The notes beneath the pieces were generated by a model. That model made no database searches, was not told the DNA's origin, and saw only the letters and a list, made by a program, of their open reading frames with translations. Made by a program: the position numbers and the translations under genes. A stretch of DNA of 64,000 bases from Aurantimonas coralicida. Its GTDB lineage: Bacteria; Pseudomonadota; Alphaproteobacteria; Rhizobiales; Rhizobiaceae. Every line of letters begins with the position of its first letter. The stretch's first letter is position 1. This document shows, in pieces, positions 38,926 to 47,190 of this stretch. The stretch lies in assembly GCA_011050685.1 (NCBI GenBank), contig DRFF01000045.1, positions 1-64,000 of the forward strand, given 5' to 3'.

Positions 38926-40425
38926 CTATTCGGCCGCTTTGCGCCAGTCAGCTTTTCGATTCTTCATGTGTTCGGCAAGCCTTGATTGCTGGTTCCCGTC
39001 AAACCGAAGGCCGAGCTTCGTGCGGCGCCAGAGAATGTCCTCCGCCGTCCTCGCCCACTCGTTCAGGACGAGCCAATCGACTTCGGCCTCATGGAGCCCG
39101 TGACCGAAATCCAGCCCCAGCGCGCCGGGCCGAATGAACTTGCGGATGTCGGTGCCGTAGCCGCGCGCCAGACGCCGAACGGTGCGTGCATCGAGTTCCG
39201 GAACGGAGCGTTGCAATTCCTCTTCCAACGCGGCCAAGCCATCCACCGGAAAGTCGCCGCCGGGCAGCGGCTTGTCGCCGGTCCAGCGCGTTCCCCTGGC
39301 GCCGAGGCGGCGTTCGATCTTCTCCAGAACCTCCTCGGAGAGCACCCGATAAGTGGTGATCTTGCCGCCGAAACCGTTGAGAACCGCCGGTTCGTCCTTG
39401 TCGCCCTCGACCTTCAGGACGTAGTCGCGCGTGGCCTCCTGCGCCTTGGATGCGCCGTCGTCGAAGAGCGGGCGCACGCCTGAATAGGACCAGACGATAT
39501 CGTCGGCAGCCAACGGCCGTTTGAAATATTCGCTGGCGGCGGAGAGGAGATACTGGGTTTCCGCCTCGGTGATCGCCGCGTCGGCCGGATCGCCATCGAA
39601 ATCCTGGTCGGTCGTGCCGACGAGGGTGAAGTCTTCCTCATAGGGGATCGTGAAGATGATCCGCCCGTCGGCGTTCTGGAAGATATAGGCGCGGTCATGG
39701 TCGTAGAGCTTGCGGGTGACGATGTGGGAGCCTTGGACAAGGCGGATGTTGTGGGCCTCGTTCTGGCCCATCGCGGCCTGGATGATCGCGTCGACCCAGG
39801 GGCCGCCGACATTGACGAGGAAGCGGGCCGAGACCGTGTAGGTCCGGTCATCGTCCTGGTCGGCCAAGGTGATCTGCCAAAGGCCGGCCTCGCGACGGGC
39901 CTCTAGCACCTTGGTTCGGACCATGATGTCGGCGCCGCGCGCCGCTGCGTCTCGGGCGTTCAGGACGACGAGACGGGCGTCGTCGACCCGGGCGTCGGAA
40001 TATTCAAAACCCTTGTGGAATTCGTCCTTCAGCGGCGCGCCCATAGGTCCGTCGAGATCGACCGTCGTCGTCGCCCTCAGCTTCTTGCGGCCGCCGAGAT
40101 GGTCGTAGAGGAACAGTCCGAGCCTCAGCAGCCATGCCGGCCGAAGCCCGGAATGGTGCGGCAGGATGAAACGCAGCGGCCGGATGATGTGCGGTGCGAT
40201 GCCCCACAGCACCTCGCGCTCCATCAGCGCATGGCGCACAAGACTGAATTCATAGTGTTCGAGATAACGCAAACCGCCATGGACCAACTTGGTCGACCAG
40301 GAGGAGGTGCCGGAAGCCAGATCGTTCATCTCGGCCAGGCCGACCCGATAGCCACGACCCGCCGCGTCGCGGGCGATGCCGCAGCCGTTGATGCCGCCAC
40401 CGATGATGAAGACGTCGTAGTCCAG
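38926..40425 (-). CDS. glpD: Glycerol-3-phosphate dehydrogenase, apparent CTG start
   Basis: Membrane-associated FAD enzyme that oxidises glycerol 3-phosphate to dihydroxyacetone phosphate. The FAD-binding sequence DYDVFIIGGGINGCGIARDA begins directly after a CTG codon at 40425-40423, which has GGGGAGG five bases upstream. No ATG, GTG or TTG lies in frame between the upstream TAA TAA stops and this point. The first in-frame ATG (40329) would delete the FAD site. With the CTG start the protein has 499 residues, the usual length. Later motifs are GTSSWSTKLVHGGLRYLE, GPWVDA and the C-terminal helical domain. Confidence 0.92.
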   Translation of the reverse strand: MDYDVFIIGGGINGCGIARDAAGRGYRVGLAEMNDLASGTSSWSTKLVHGGLRYLEHYEFSLVRHALMEREVLWGIAPHIIRPLRFILPHHSGLRPAWLLRLGLFLYDHLGGRKKLRATTTVDLDGPMGAPLKDEFHKGFEYSDARVDDARLVVLNARDAAARGADIMVRTKVLEARREAGLWQITLADQDDDRTYTVSARFLVNVGGPWVDAIIQAAMGQNEAHNIRLVQGSHIVTRKLYDHDRAYIFQNADGRIIFTIPYEEDFTLVGTTDQDFDGDPADAAITEAETQYLLSAASEYFKRPLAADDIVWSYSGVRPLFDDGASKAQEATRDYVLKVEGDKDEPAVLNGFGGKITTYRVLSEEVLEKIERRLGARGTRWTGDKPLPGGDFPVDGLAALEEELQRSVPELDARTVRRLARGYGTDIRKFIRPGALGLDFGHGLHEAEVDWLVLNEWARTAEDILWRRTKLGLRFDGNQQSRLAEHMKNRKADWRKAAE

Positions 40426-40490
40426 AAGAGCCTCCCCAGGCTTCGCGTTGCAACATTCAAGTTGCGATTGCGAACAACGAGAAGGTTATT

Positions 40491-40523
40491 ACGAAACCAA
40501 ACCGAAGGTCAAACGAAAATTAA
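40491..40523. promoter_or_regulatory. CGAA repeats upstream of glpD, candidate GlpR operator
   Basis: Three 11-base units follow one another: ACGAAACCAAA (40491), CCGAAGGTCAA (40502) and ACGAAAATTAA (40513). The CG dinucleotides are exactly 11 bases apart, so they face one side of the helix. They lie between glpR and glpD, about 65-100 bases from the glpD start. DeoR-type GlpR proteins commonly bind TTCG/CGAA repeats. Confidence 0.6.
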
Positions 40524-41311
40524 CTAAGGGAAGGCCTGTTTCGATCGCCGACGTGCGGGGCGGTTTCGATCAAGCGCACATCGTTGTCGCGGCAGATGCG
40601 GTGGATGGAGGCGGGGGCGATGTCGGTGACGAAGGTGTTCATCTGGTCGAGGTGGCCGATGCGCACCGGCGCGCTGCGCTCGAACTTCGACGAATCCGAC
40701 GCCAGGATCACATGACGGGCGTTGGAGATGATCGCCTGGGCGACGCGCACCTCGCGGTAGTCGAAGTCGAGAAGCGACCCGTCGGCATCGATCGCCGAGA
40801 CGCCGATCACGGCGAAGTCGACCCGGAACTGGCGGATAAAATCGACCGCTGCCTCGCCGACGATACCGCCGTCGGAGCGGCGCACGACGCCGCCGGCGAT
40901 CACCACCTCCATCTCCGGATAGGGCCGCATGGCCGTGGCAACGTTGATGTTGTTGGTGATCACCATCAGCCCGGCGTGGCGAAGGAGGGCGTGGGCGACC
41001 GCTTCGGTGGTGGTGCCGATGTTGATGAACAGCGAGGCCCGGTCGGGAATGAGATCGGCGACGGCCTTGCCGATCGCCGCCTTTTCCTCGGCCGCGATTG
41101 TCCGCCGCGCATTATAGCCGACATTCTCCACGCCGGAGGAGAGCACGGCGCCGCCGTGCACACGGGACAATAGCCGCTGCTCGCAAAGCTCGTTCAGATC
41201 CTTGCGGATGGTCTGCACCGAAACGCCGTAGTGCCCCGCCAGTTCGTCGACGGAGACCCGGCCCGAGCGCTTGGCGCCCTCGAGAATCTGCATCTGGCGA
41301 TCGGACAACAT
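40520..41311 (-). CDS. glpR: DeoR-family glycerol regulator GlpR
   Basis: 263 residues. The N-terminal winged helix-turn-helix has RQMQILEGAKRSGRVSVDEL and GVSVQTIRKDLNELCEQ. The C-terminal sugar-phosphate sensor domain (DeoRC) has INIGTTTEAVAHALL, ITNNINVA and VIGVSAIDADGSLLDFD. It is expected to repress the glp operon unless glycerol 3-phosphate is bound. GGGAGGG is seven bases before ATG 41311. CGAA repeats lie in front of this gene and of glpD. Confidence 0.92.
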   Translation of the reverse strand: MLSDRQMQILEGAKRSGRVSVDELAGHYGVSVQTIRKDLNELCEQRLLSRVHGGAVLSSGVENVGYNARRTIAAEEKAAIGKAVADLIPDRASLFINIGTTTEAVAHALLRHAGLMVITNNINVATAMRPYPEMEVVIAGGVVRRSDGGIVGEAAVDFIRQFRVDFAVIGVSAIDADGSLLDFDYREVRVAQAIISNARHVILASDSSKFERSAPVRIGHLDQMNTFVTDIAPASIHRICRDNDVRLIETAPHVGDRNRPSLS

Positions 41312-41347
41312 GGTGGATCCCTCCCAAGACGGAAGGGATCATGGGAA

Positions 41348-41376
41348 AAACGAAACTAAAACGCAAGAAACGAAAG
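41348..41376. promoter_or_regulatory. CGAAA repeats upstream of glpR, candidate autoregulatory operator
   Basis: AAACGAAAC (41348-41356), AAAACGC (41358-41364) and AAACGAAAG (41368-41376) form a repeat array 37-65 bases upstream of the glpR start. The motif matches the one in front of glpD, which supports GlpR as the protein that binds both. Confidence 0.55.
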
Positions 41377-41386
41377 AGCTACCGCT

Positions 41387-41836
41387 CTATCCCGAGGTCG
41401 GTTGATGTCTCGCTGGATAGTCCATCGGGAACTCCATGCAGCCACGATGATAGGGAAACCGGGCCCGTTGCAGCGGATCCGGCCCTGTGAAAATCAACCG
41501 CGTTCGAAATGCGACCGGGCTGGCGCCGACGAGATATCCGCGCAGAGGTTTCTCGTCCGGCACGAACATCGGGATATCCAAATAGCGTCGCGGGTCCCGG
41601 ACCCATGATGGAATGGAAAGCTGCCAGCGCCGGGCAAGATGTTCCGCTGCTCCTCCCAGAAAGGCGTCGGTTCGCGTATCGCCTAGGAAGCCCGGATCCT
41701 CGGAGAGGAGAGCGGACTGACGTTCGCATTCGCCGTCTGCGGCATAAAACGTATCGAGAAACTCGCGAAGGTGGTGCCGCCACGCGGCGTCTTCGCGGGT
41801 GCGGCGGGCGACTTCCTTGATGGTCCGTGGTCTCAT
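41387..41836 (-). CDS. Hypothetical protein paired with a nucleotidyltransferase
   Basis: 149 residues beginning MRPRTIKEVARRTREDAAWR. Helical and basic at the start, it ends in a Pro/Arg-rich part (RDPRRYLDIPMFVPDEKP and FPMDYPARHQP). I do not recognise a family. The start at 41836 lies four bases after the nucleotidyltransferase stop, with GGGAGG eight bases upstream, so the two genes are one unit. It could be an antitoxin or accessory partner of that protein. No DNA-binding motif is certain. Confidence 0.7.
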   Translation of the reverse strand: MRPRTIKEVARRTREDAAWRHHLREFLDTFYAADGECERQSALLSEDPGFLGDTRTDAFLGGAAEHLARRWQLSIPSWVRDPRRYLDIPMFVPDEKPLRGYLVGASPVAFRTRLIFTGPDPLQRARFPYHRGCMEFPMDYPARHQPTSG

Positions 41837-41840
41837 CAAG

Positions 41841-42404
41841 TTAGCCTCCCGGATCGAGGACACGCGCAAACCGCCCGGCAGCAAGGGGCGCTGGCGCATC
41901 GTCATGAATGCTTGCATAGAGAGCGTGGAGTTGCGCTTCGTCGGTGATCCCGAGATGCGACGCCAGCGCTCTCGCATCCTCCATATCCCGCTCGTCCCGA
42001 TCGAGACTGCGGAGGGCGTGAAGCTTCATTGCCAGCAGATAATGCGGTTTGGCGAGCAAGACGCGGAGGCCGGGATTGGAACCGGTCGGATATGTTCCGG
42101 AGATCTCGAACAGGCTGTCCTCTTCATGCAGGGGCGTAAACATGCCGACTGCATTGTTGAGCCAGTCGACGTCGAGCCCCATGTGCTCGGCAACCGATTT
42201 GACCGATGGCGCGAGGGCAGCCTCGTCGTAGCCTTCCCGGACTACGGCATCGACATCTTCCGTCGAGCGCCGCCACTCGAACTGCAGCATGATCGCACTC
42301 CCGCCGTAGATCGCCAGTTCCACGAAAACACCGCGCCGGGATAGATCCCGGCCGAGACGATCAAGCGCCTCAATCAGCCGGCTGCGATCCAAATGTTCGT
42401 TCAT
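41841..42404 (-). CDS. DUF6036-like nucleotidyltransferase
   Basis: 187 residues. LAIYGGSAIMLQFEWRRSTED-VDAVV shows the G-G-S followed by D-x-D of the nucleotidyltransferase (Pol beta-like) fold. A later LLAKPHYLLAMKLHALRSLDRD with RDMEDARALASHLGI is seen in AbiEii/DUF6036-type proteins. Members include toxins of type IV or related systems and uncharacterised proteins. It is the first gene of a two-gene unit with the 41387 gene. Confidence 0.75.
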   Translation of the reverse strand: MNEHLDRSRLIEALDRLGRDLSRRGVFVELAIYGGSAIMLQFEWRRSTEDVDAVVREGYDEAALAPSVKSVAEHMGLDVDWLNNAVGMFTPLHEEDSLFEISGTYPTGSNPGLRVLLAKPHYLLAMKLHALRSLDRDERDMEDARALASHLGITDEAQLHALYASIHDDAPAPLAAGRFARVLDPGG

Positions 42405-42609
42405 TTCGTCCTACGCGTTTCCACTTCGATCGCGCGCCACGATATCACGCCGGGAGCAATCGCGCCCAGAAGCGGAAAAATGCCGATGTCGGTCACGCTC
42501 GTTGAGCAACGAGGTTCCCATGCGCCGCTTGTTTTTGCGGTGATGCGCCGATGTTCCGCAGACGCCGGCGGGGAGACGGACTGCCCGACGCGCCGAAATC
42601 GCTGCGGCC

Positions 42610-43467
42610 TCAGATCGCCGTGCGGTCCGCCTCGGCCAGGTAGATTTCGCGTAGCCGCCGCGCCACCGGCCCCGGCGCGCCGTCGCCGAGCGTCACGCCA
42701 TCGATTTCCACCACCGGCAGCACGAAGGCGGATGCCGAGGTGATGAAGGCTTCCTTCGCCCGCTTGGCTTCGTCCAGCGTGAAGCTGCGCTCCTCGATCC
42801 GCAGGCCGTCCTCCTCCGCCATTCGCAACACGGCGGCGCGGGTGATGCCGTGCAGAATCGCATGGGACAGGGCGCGGGTGACCAGCGCGCCGTCCTCGGT
42901 CAGGATATAGGCGTTGTTGGACGTGCCCTCGGTCACCATACCGTCCTCGACCAACCAGGCGTCGTCAGCGCCTTTCGCTTTGGCTTCCGTCTTGGCGATC
43001 GAGGGATAGAGCAGCTGCACGGTCTTGATGTCGCGGCGAGCCCAGCGCAGATCCGGCACCGACGCGATCTTGATGCCGGTGCGCGCGGCGGGCTTGTCGC
43101 GCAGCCCCATCGCCTGGGTGAACAGGACCAGCGACGGCTTGGTCTCTTCCGGCGGAAACAGGAAGTCGCGGTCGGCGGCGCCGCGCGTCACCTGCATATA
43201 GACCATGCCTTCGTCGATGCCATTGCGCTTCACCAGCTCCCGGTGGATCGCCAGGAGTTCCGCGTCGCTGGCCGGGGTCGCCATCTTGAGCTCCGACAGC
43301 GAACGCTCGAGGCGCTTCATGTGGGCGGCGAAGTCGACGAGCTTGCCCGACAGGACGCTGGTCACCTCATAGACCGCGTCGGCGAACAGGAAGCCACGGT
43401 CGAAAACCGAAATCTTTGCCTCTTGTTCCGGGAGGTAATCGCCATTGACGTAGACGGTGCGGCTCAT
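42610..43467 (-). CDS. dat: D-amino acid aminotransferase
   Basis: Fold type IV PLP enzyme of 285 residues. It moves the amino group between D-alanine or D-glutamate and 2-oxo acids. The N-terminus MSRTVYVNGDYLPEQEAKIS and VFDRGFLFADAVYEV are typical. The PLP Lys is expected at 148 in RRDIKTVQLL, and the cofactor Glu lies in VTEGTSNNAYIL. Branched-chain or 4-amino-4-deoxychorismate activity cannot be excluded from sequence alone. The start was moved in from 43569 to 43467. The gene is transcribed away from the SDR. Confidence 0.87.
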   Translation of the reverse strand: MSRTVYVNGDYLPEQEAKISVFDRGFLFADAVYEVTSVLSGKLVDFAAHMKRLERSLSELKMATPASDAELLAIHRELVKRNGIDEGMVYMQVTRGAADRDFLFPPEETKPSLVLFTQAMGLRDKPAARTGIKIASVPDLRWARRDIKTVQLLYPSIAKTEAKAKGADDAWLVEDGMVTEGTSNNAYILTEDGALVTRALSHAILHGITRAAVLRMAEEDGLRIEERSFTLDEAKRAKEAFITSASAFVLPVVEIDGVTLGDGAPGPVARRLREIYLAEADRTAI

Positions 43468-43667
43468 GCCAAACTCCGGGCCGGATGTTGCGTTGCCCGC
43501 TCCATACGACAGGGCGGCGGGGCAGGGAAGGTCGTCGCACGATATCGCCGTTAGGCGGAGTCCTCTCACTGGGGCTTTCGCAGGTCCAGCGACGTGCTAA
43601 TTCATCATCGACGGCACCGGCGGCGACGGATGATCGAGTCGGGCCAGCGAAACCGGAGGAGAGATTC

Positions 43668-44435
43668 TTGGACATTGGACAGACGACGCCGGCGATCGTG
43701 TCGGGTGCGGGATCGGGGCTTGGCCGTGGCACGGCGCGGGCGCTCGCGGCGATGGGCGCGAAGGTCGCCGTGCTCGACGTGAACGAGGAGGGCGGTCGCG
43801 CGGTCTCCGAGGAGATTGGCGGCCTGTTCATCAAGTGCGACGTGTCCGATCCGGGCGCAGTGGCCGACGCCGTGGCCAAGGCCGTCGAGGCGCACGGAGC
43901 GCCGCGAATCGTGGTCAATTGCGCCGGCATCGCCGTCGGCCGCAAGACGGTGTCGCGCGGCGAGGCGCACGATCCGGCGCTGTTCCGGAAAGTGATCGCC
44001 GTCAATCTCATCGGTACGTTCAACCTCTCGTCCCAGGTGGCGCTGAGGATGTCGGAGGCCGAACCGCTGAACGCGGACGGCGAGCGCGGCGTCATCGTCA
44101 GCACGGCCTCGGTCGCCGCCTTCGATGGGCAGATGGGGCAGATCGCCTATGCCGCCTCCAAGGCCGGTATCGCGGGGATGACGCTGCCGATGGCGCGCGA
44201 CCTCGCCAAGTCCGGCATTCGGGTGATGACCATCGCCCCCGGTATCTTCGAGACGCCGATGCTCGCCGGTATGCCGGAGGATGTGCAGGCCTCGCTCGCC
44301 GCCTCGATCCCGTTCCCCTCGCGGCTCGGCACGGCGGAGGAATACGCCAAGCTCGCTATCCACGTCGTTGAGAACCCGATGCTGAACGGCGAGACGATCC
44401 GCCTCGACGGCGCGATCAGGATGCAGCCCAAATAA
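43668..44435 (+). CDS. SDR family 3-hydroxyacyl-CoA dehydrogenase-like (HSD10 type)
   Basis: 255 residues of the classical short-chain dehydrogenase family: GAGSGLGRGTA (13-23) for NAD binding, NCAGI, and the catalytic Ser148, Tyr161 and Lys165 (YAASK). FPSRLGTAEEYAKL and PMLNGETIRLDGAIRM at the end match 3-hydroxy-2-methylbutyryl-CoA dehydrogenase/HSD17B10 relatives. The enoyl-CoA hydratase that follows supports a role in acyl-CoA or branched-chain amino acid degradation. The start is TTG 43668, six bases after GGAGGAGA. Confidence 0.87.
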   Translation: MDIGQTTPAIVSGAGSGLGRGTARALAAMGAKVAVLDVNEEGGRAVSEEIGGLFIKCDVSDPGAVADAVAKAVEAHGAPRIVVNCAGIAVGRKTVSRGEAHDPALFRKVIAVNLIGTFNLSSQVALRMSEAEPLNADGERGVIVSTASVAAFDGQMGQIAYAASKAGIAGMTLPMARDLAKSGIRVMTIAPGIFETPMLAGMPEDVQASLAASIPFPSRLGTAEEYAKLAIHVVENPMLNGETIRLDGAIRMQPK

Positions 44436-44531
44436 TCGACTATCGGCCGGACGCGATCGCGAGGCCGGCCCATAGACCTGCCACACGGGCGAGCGGTGCT
44501 CGTCCTGGCTCGATTCAGCGGGAGATAACCC

Positions 44532-45308
44532 ATGAGCGAAACCGACATCGTCCTTCAACGCCGCGAGGGCCGCGTCGCGATCCTCACCCTCAATCGTCCC
44601 AAGGCGCTGAACGCGCTGAACAGCGCGGTCATGCGCCAACTGGTCGAGCTGACCGGCTCGCTCGACCGCGATCCCGAGGTTGGCGCGATCCTGATCACCG
44701 GCTCGGAAAAGGCCTTCGCTGCCGGGGCCGACATCAAGGAAATGGAAGACCGCTCGGCGATGGAGATGATGCTCGCCGACTGGTTTGCCGAATGGGAGGC
44801 GCTGGAGCGGGTGCGCACGCCGATGATCGCGGCCGTCGCCGGCTTCGCTCTCGGCGGCGGATGCGAGCTGGCAATGATGTGCGACCTCATCGTCGCGGCC
44901 GACAGCGCCAAGTTCGGTCAGCCGGAGATCAAGCTCGGCATCATTCCCGGCATGGGCGGCTCCCAGCGCCTGACCCGCGCGGTCGGCAAGTACAAGGCGA
45001 TGGACATGATCCTCACCGGCCGAATGATCGGCGCCGAGGAGGCCGAGCGCATCGGCCTCGTCTCGCGGTTGGTGCCGGCGGACAAGCTGATGGAGGAGGC
45101 GCTCGGCGCGGCAACGACGATCGCGGACTTCTCCAAGCCGGCGACGATGACCGCCAAGGAAGCGACCAACCGGTCCTTCGAGGTCGGTCTGCGCGAGGGA
45201 CTCCTGCACGAGCGCCGGATTTTCCATGCACTGTTCGCTGGCGGCGATCGCAAAGAAGGCATGGCGGCTTTCCGCGAGAAGCGGCCGGCGACGTTCCGAC
45301 ACGGCTGA
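44532..45308 (+). CDS. Enoyl-CoA hydratase
   Basis: 258 residues of the crotonase family. It has [11 protein letters not shown] (oxyanion hole), [17 protein letters not shown], and the two catalytic glutamates in [20 protein letters not shown]. Both are present, so hydratase activity toward short-chain enoyl-CoA is expected. It follows the SDR after 96 bases, and the two probably act in the same acyl-CoA oxidation route. GGGAGATA precedes ATG 44532. Confidence 0.92.
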   Translation: MSETDIVLQRREGRVAILTLNRPKALNALNSAVMRQLVELTGSLDRDPEVGAILITGSEKAFAAGADIKEMEDRSAMEMMLADWFAEWEALERVRTPMIAAVAGFALGGGCELAMMCDLIVAADSAKFGQPEIKLGIIPGMGGSQRLTRAVGKYKAMDMILTGRMIGAEEAERIGLVSRLVPADKLMEEALGAATTIADFSKPATMTAKEATNRSFEVGLREGLLHERRIFHALFAGGDRKEGMAAFREKRPATFRHG

Positions 45309-45380
45309 CAGCGGGTCTGCGGCAACGGTTTGCGAGGGAACGGGTGTCGCGGTCGTAACCCGGCACAGGCCAGATGAAAA

Positions 45381-45409
45381 AGAACCCCGGCGCCGAACGC
45401 CGGGGTTCT
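45381..45409 (-). terminator. Rho-independent terminator after livK
   Basis: AGAACCCCGGCG (45381-45392) and CGCCGGGGTTCT (45398-45409) form a perfect 12-base stem with the loop CCGAA. On the minus strand it is followed by TTTTCATC, so it ends livK transcription. On the plus strand no U run follows the stem, though it may also slow transcripts that leave the hydratase gene. Confidence 0.85.
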
Positions 45410-45448
45410 GTCACTGTCGGATGCCGCGGGCAGAGCCCGCCGACCGTC

Positions 45449-46687
45449 TTACTTGGTCGTGGTTTCGCCTGCCGGGTCGGCCGGCTTCTCGGCATCTGCG
45501 CCGTCCGCAGGCTTCTCGCCTTCCTTGGACATGCTTTCCATGCCCTCTTTCATCTTGTCGTCTTTCATCATCGCGCCGCCGGCATCGGCGGTCTCGACGT
45601 AGTCGTACTTGCCGTCCTTCCACTCGTAGAGGACGTAGCCCGGCAGGGTCACGTCACCCTTGTCGTCGAACTTCAGATCGCCAATCACAGTGGTGAAATC
45701 GCTGGAATTGAGCGCCTCGACGACGGGGTCGTAGTCGGTAGAGCCGGCTTTGGTCACCGCGTCCGCCCAAGCCTGGATCGCCGCGTAGGTGTAGAGCACG
45801 TAGCCCTCGGCGGTCTTGCCCTGCTTCTCGAGCTCGGCGACGACCGGAGCGGCCGCCTCGTTCTTGCGCGGGTCCGGGGAGAAGGTCATCAGCGTGCCCT
45901 GGCCGGCATCGCCGGTGATCGCCCAGTACTCGTCGCTGACCAGCGCATCGCCGGACATCAAGATGGTGTCCATACCCTGCTCGCGCATCTGACGCGCCAT
46001 CAGACCGGCTTCGGTATGATAGCCGCCGACATAGACGAGGCCGACGCCGGCTTCCTTCATCTTGGTGACAAGGGCCGTGTAGTCCTTTTCGCCGGCGGTG
46101 TAGGACTCCACGAGAACCGGGGTCTTGCCGGCTGCCTCGTAAGTCTTCTGCGTCTCGTCGGCCAAGCCCTTACCATAGGCGGTCTTGTCGTTGATGATCG
46201 CGACCTTGAGATCCGGGAAAGTCTCGGCGATGTAATTGCCGGCAACCTCACCCTGCTGGTCGTCACGGCCGCAGACGCGGAAGATGCCGCCACCGGGACG
46301 CTTGTCGGTGAAATCGGGATTGGTCGAGGCCGGCGAGATCTGCACGATCTGCTCGTCATTATAGACCTGGCTGGCCGGGATCGAGGAACCCGAGCAGAAG
46401 TGACCGGCGACGAAGGGCACGCCCTGCGAGGCAAACTGGTTGGCGACCGCGACGGCCTGCTTCGGGTCGCAGGCGTCGTCGCCGACGGACAGTTTCAGCA
46501 TTTCGCCGTTGACGCCGCCCTTGGCGTTGATATCGGCGACGGCTTGCTCGGCGCCGGTGCGCAGCTGCTCGCCGAAGCTGGCGTACTGGCCGGTCATGGG
46601 GCCGGCGACGCCGATGGTGATCTCGGCGTAGGCCGCGCCCGCGAAGACGAGGTTGAGCGCTGCGCCCGCCAGAAGTATTTTCTTCAT
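45449..46687 (-). CDS. livK: Branched-chain amino acid ABC transporter binding protein LivK
   Basis: 412 residues with a signal peptide (MKKILLAGAALNLVFAGAAY, cut at AYA-EI) and a type I periplasmic binding fold: TIGVAGPMTGQYASFGEQLR, GDDACDPKQAVAVANQFASQ, VAGHFCSGSSIPAS and FRVCGRDDQQGEVAGNYIAE. After the fold a 45-residue charged tail follows, ending in EKPADGADAEKPADPAG. It is unusual for LivK and almost the same as the GlpV tail. It lies 152 bases after the liv operon and is followed by a strong terminator. Confidence 0.92.
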   Translation of the reverse strand: MKKILLAGAALNLVFAGAAYAEITIGVAGPMTGQYASFGEQLRTGAEQAVADINAKGGVNGEMLKLSVGDDACDPKQAVAVANQFASQGVPFVAGHFCSGSSIPASQVYNDEQIVQISPASTNPDFTDKRPGGGIFRVCGRDDQQGEVAGNYIAETFPDLKVAIINDKTAYGKGLADETQKTYEAAGKTPVLVESYTAGEKDYTALVTKMKEAGVGLVYVGGYHTEAGLMARQMREQGMDTILMSGDALVSDEYWAITGDAGQGTLMTFSPDPRKNEAAAPVVAELEKQGKTAEGYVLYTYAAIQAWADAVTKAGSTDYDPVVEALNSSDFTTVIGDLKFDDKGDVTLPGYVLYEWKDGKYDYVETADAGGAMMKDDKMKEGMESMSKEGEKPADGADAEKPADPAGETTTK

Positions 46688-46777
46688 GAGAATCTTCCCT
46701 GTTTATTCTTTGAGGCGGCCAGAAGGCCACGGAGATGCAATGTGCATCCCCTCCTGGCGGGGATTAAAGACCGGATC

Positions 46778-46802
46778 GGCCGGCGTTGGAATAGCGCCGG
46801 CC
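46778..46802. other. Hairpin in the leader between DUF6867 gene and livK
   Basis: GGCCGGCG (46778-46785) and CGCCGGCC (46795-46802) form a perfect 8-base stem with a 9-base loop. No U run follows on the minus strand, so this is not a classical terminator there. It may protect the 3' end of the livHMGF transcript or weaken read-through into livK. Confidence 0.5.
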
Positions 46803-46839
46803 TAAAAATTCAAAGATGCTGAATCGCGGAGCAGACCGA

Positions 46840-47190
46840 TCAGTTTTCGTGGCGCACAACGCCGTATTGCCGGCTCATTTGCCGAGTGCGCACGAAACTG
46901 CGCCCGGCGGCCGCAAAAGCGAACAGCACGATGTAATCGATAAGCGCATAGTAGAACGCGACGCCGAAGGTCGCGGGCGGCAGAAAGAAGGTCCCGCCAA
47001 ACAGGCTGAAATGAATAAAGCGGACCGCAATGGTCAGAAGCAGGACATAGAACGCCATCAGACCCCAGCCGCTCCAGGTCAGAGCTGTCGACCGCCCGAT
47101 CATCCAGGCGCCGCCGCCGCCCAGAATTACCGTGACGAACAGGAATTCACCGATCGCGACTTCCCAGAGCAAGGACATTTCGGGCGCCAT
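46840..47190 (-). CDS. DUF6867 family membrane protein of the liv operon
   Basis: 116 residues with three membrane segments (about 10-30, 42-58 and 76-96) and a basic end (FVRTRQMSRQYGVVRHEN). It matches the DUF6867 proteins found after livF in Hyphomicrobiales; the function is unknown but the conserved position suggests a link with the transporter. ATG 47190 shares a base with the livF stop (TGATG). The longer open frame up to 48033 covers livF and was rejected. Confidence 0.82.
   Translation of the reverse strand: MAPEMSLLWEVAIGEFLFVTVILGGGGAWMIGRSTALTWSGWGLMAFYVLLLTIAVRFIHFSLFGGTFFLPPATFGVAFYYALIDYIVLFAFAAAGRSFVRTRQMSRQYGVVRHEN

Noticed and set aside
43605-45302. 565-codon minus-strand open frame opposite the SDR and enoyl-CoA hydratase genes
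   Set aside because: Both plus-strand genes have complete active sites. The reverse frame is a composition artefact.
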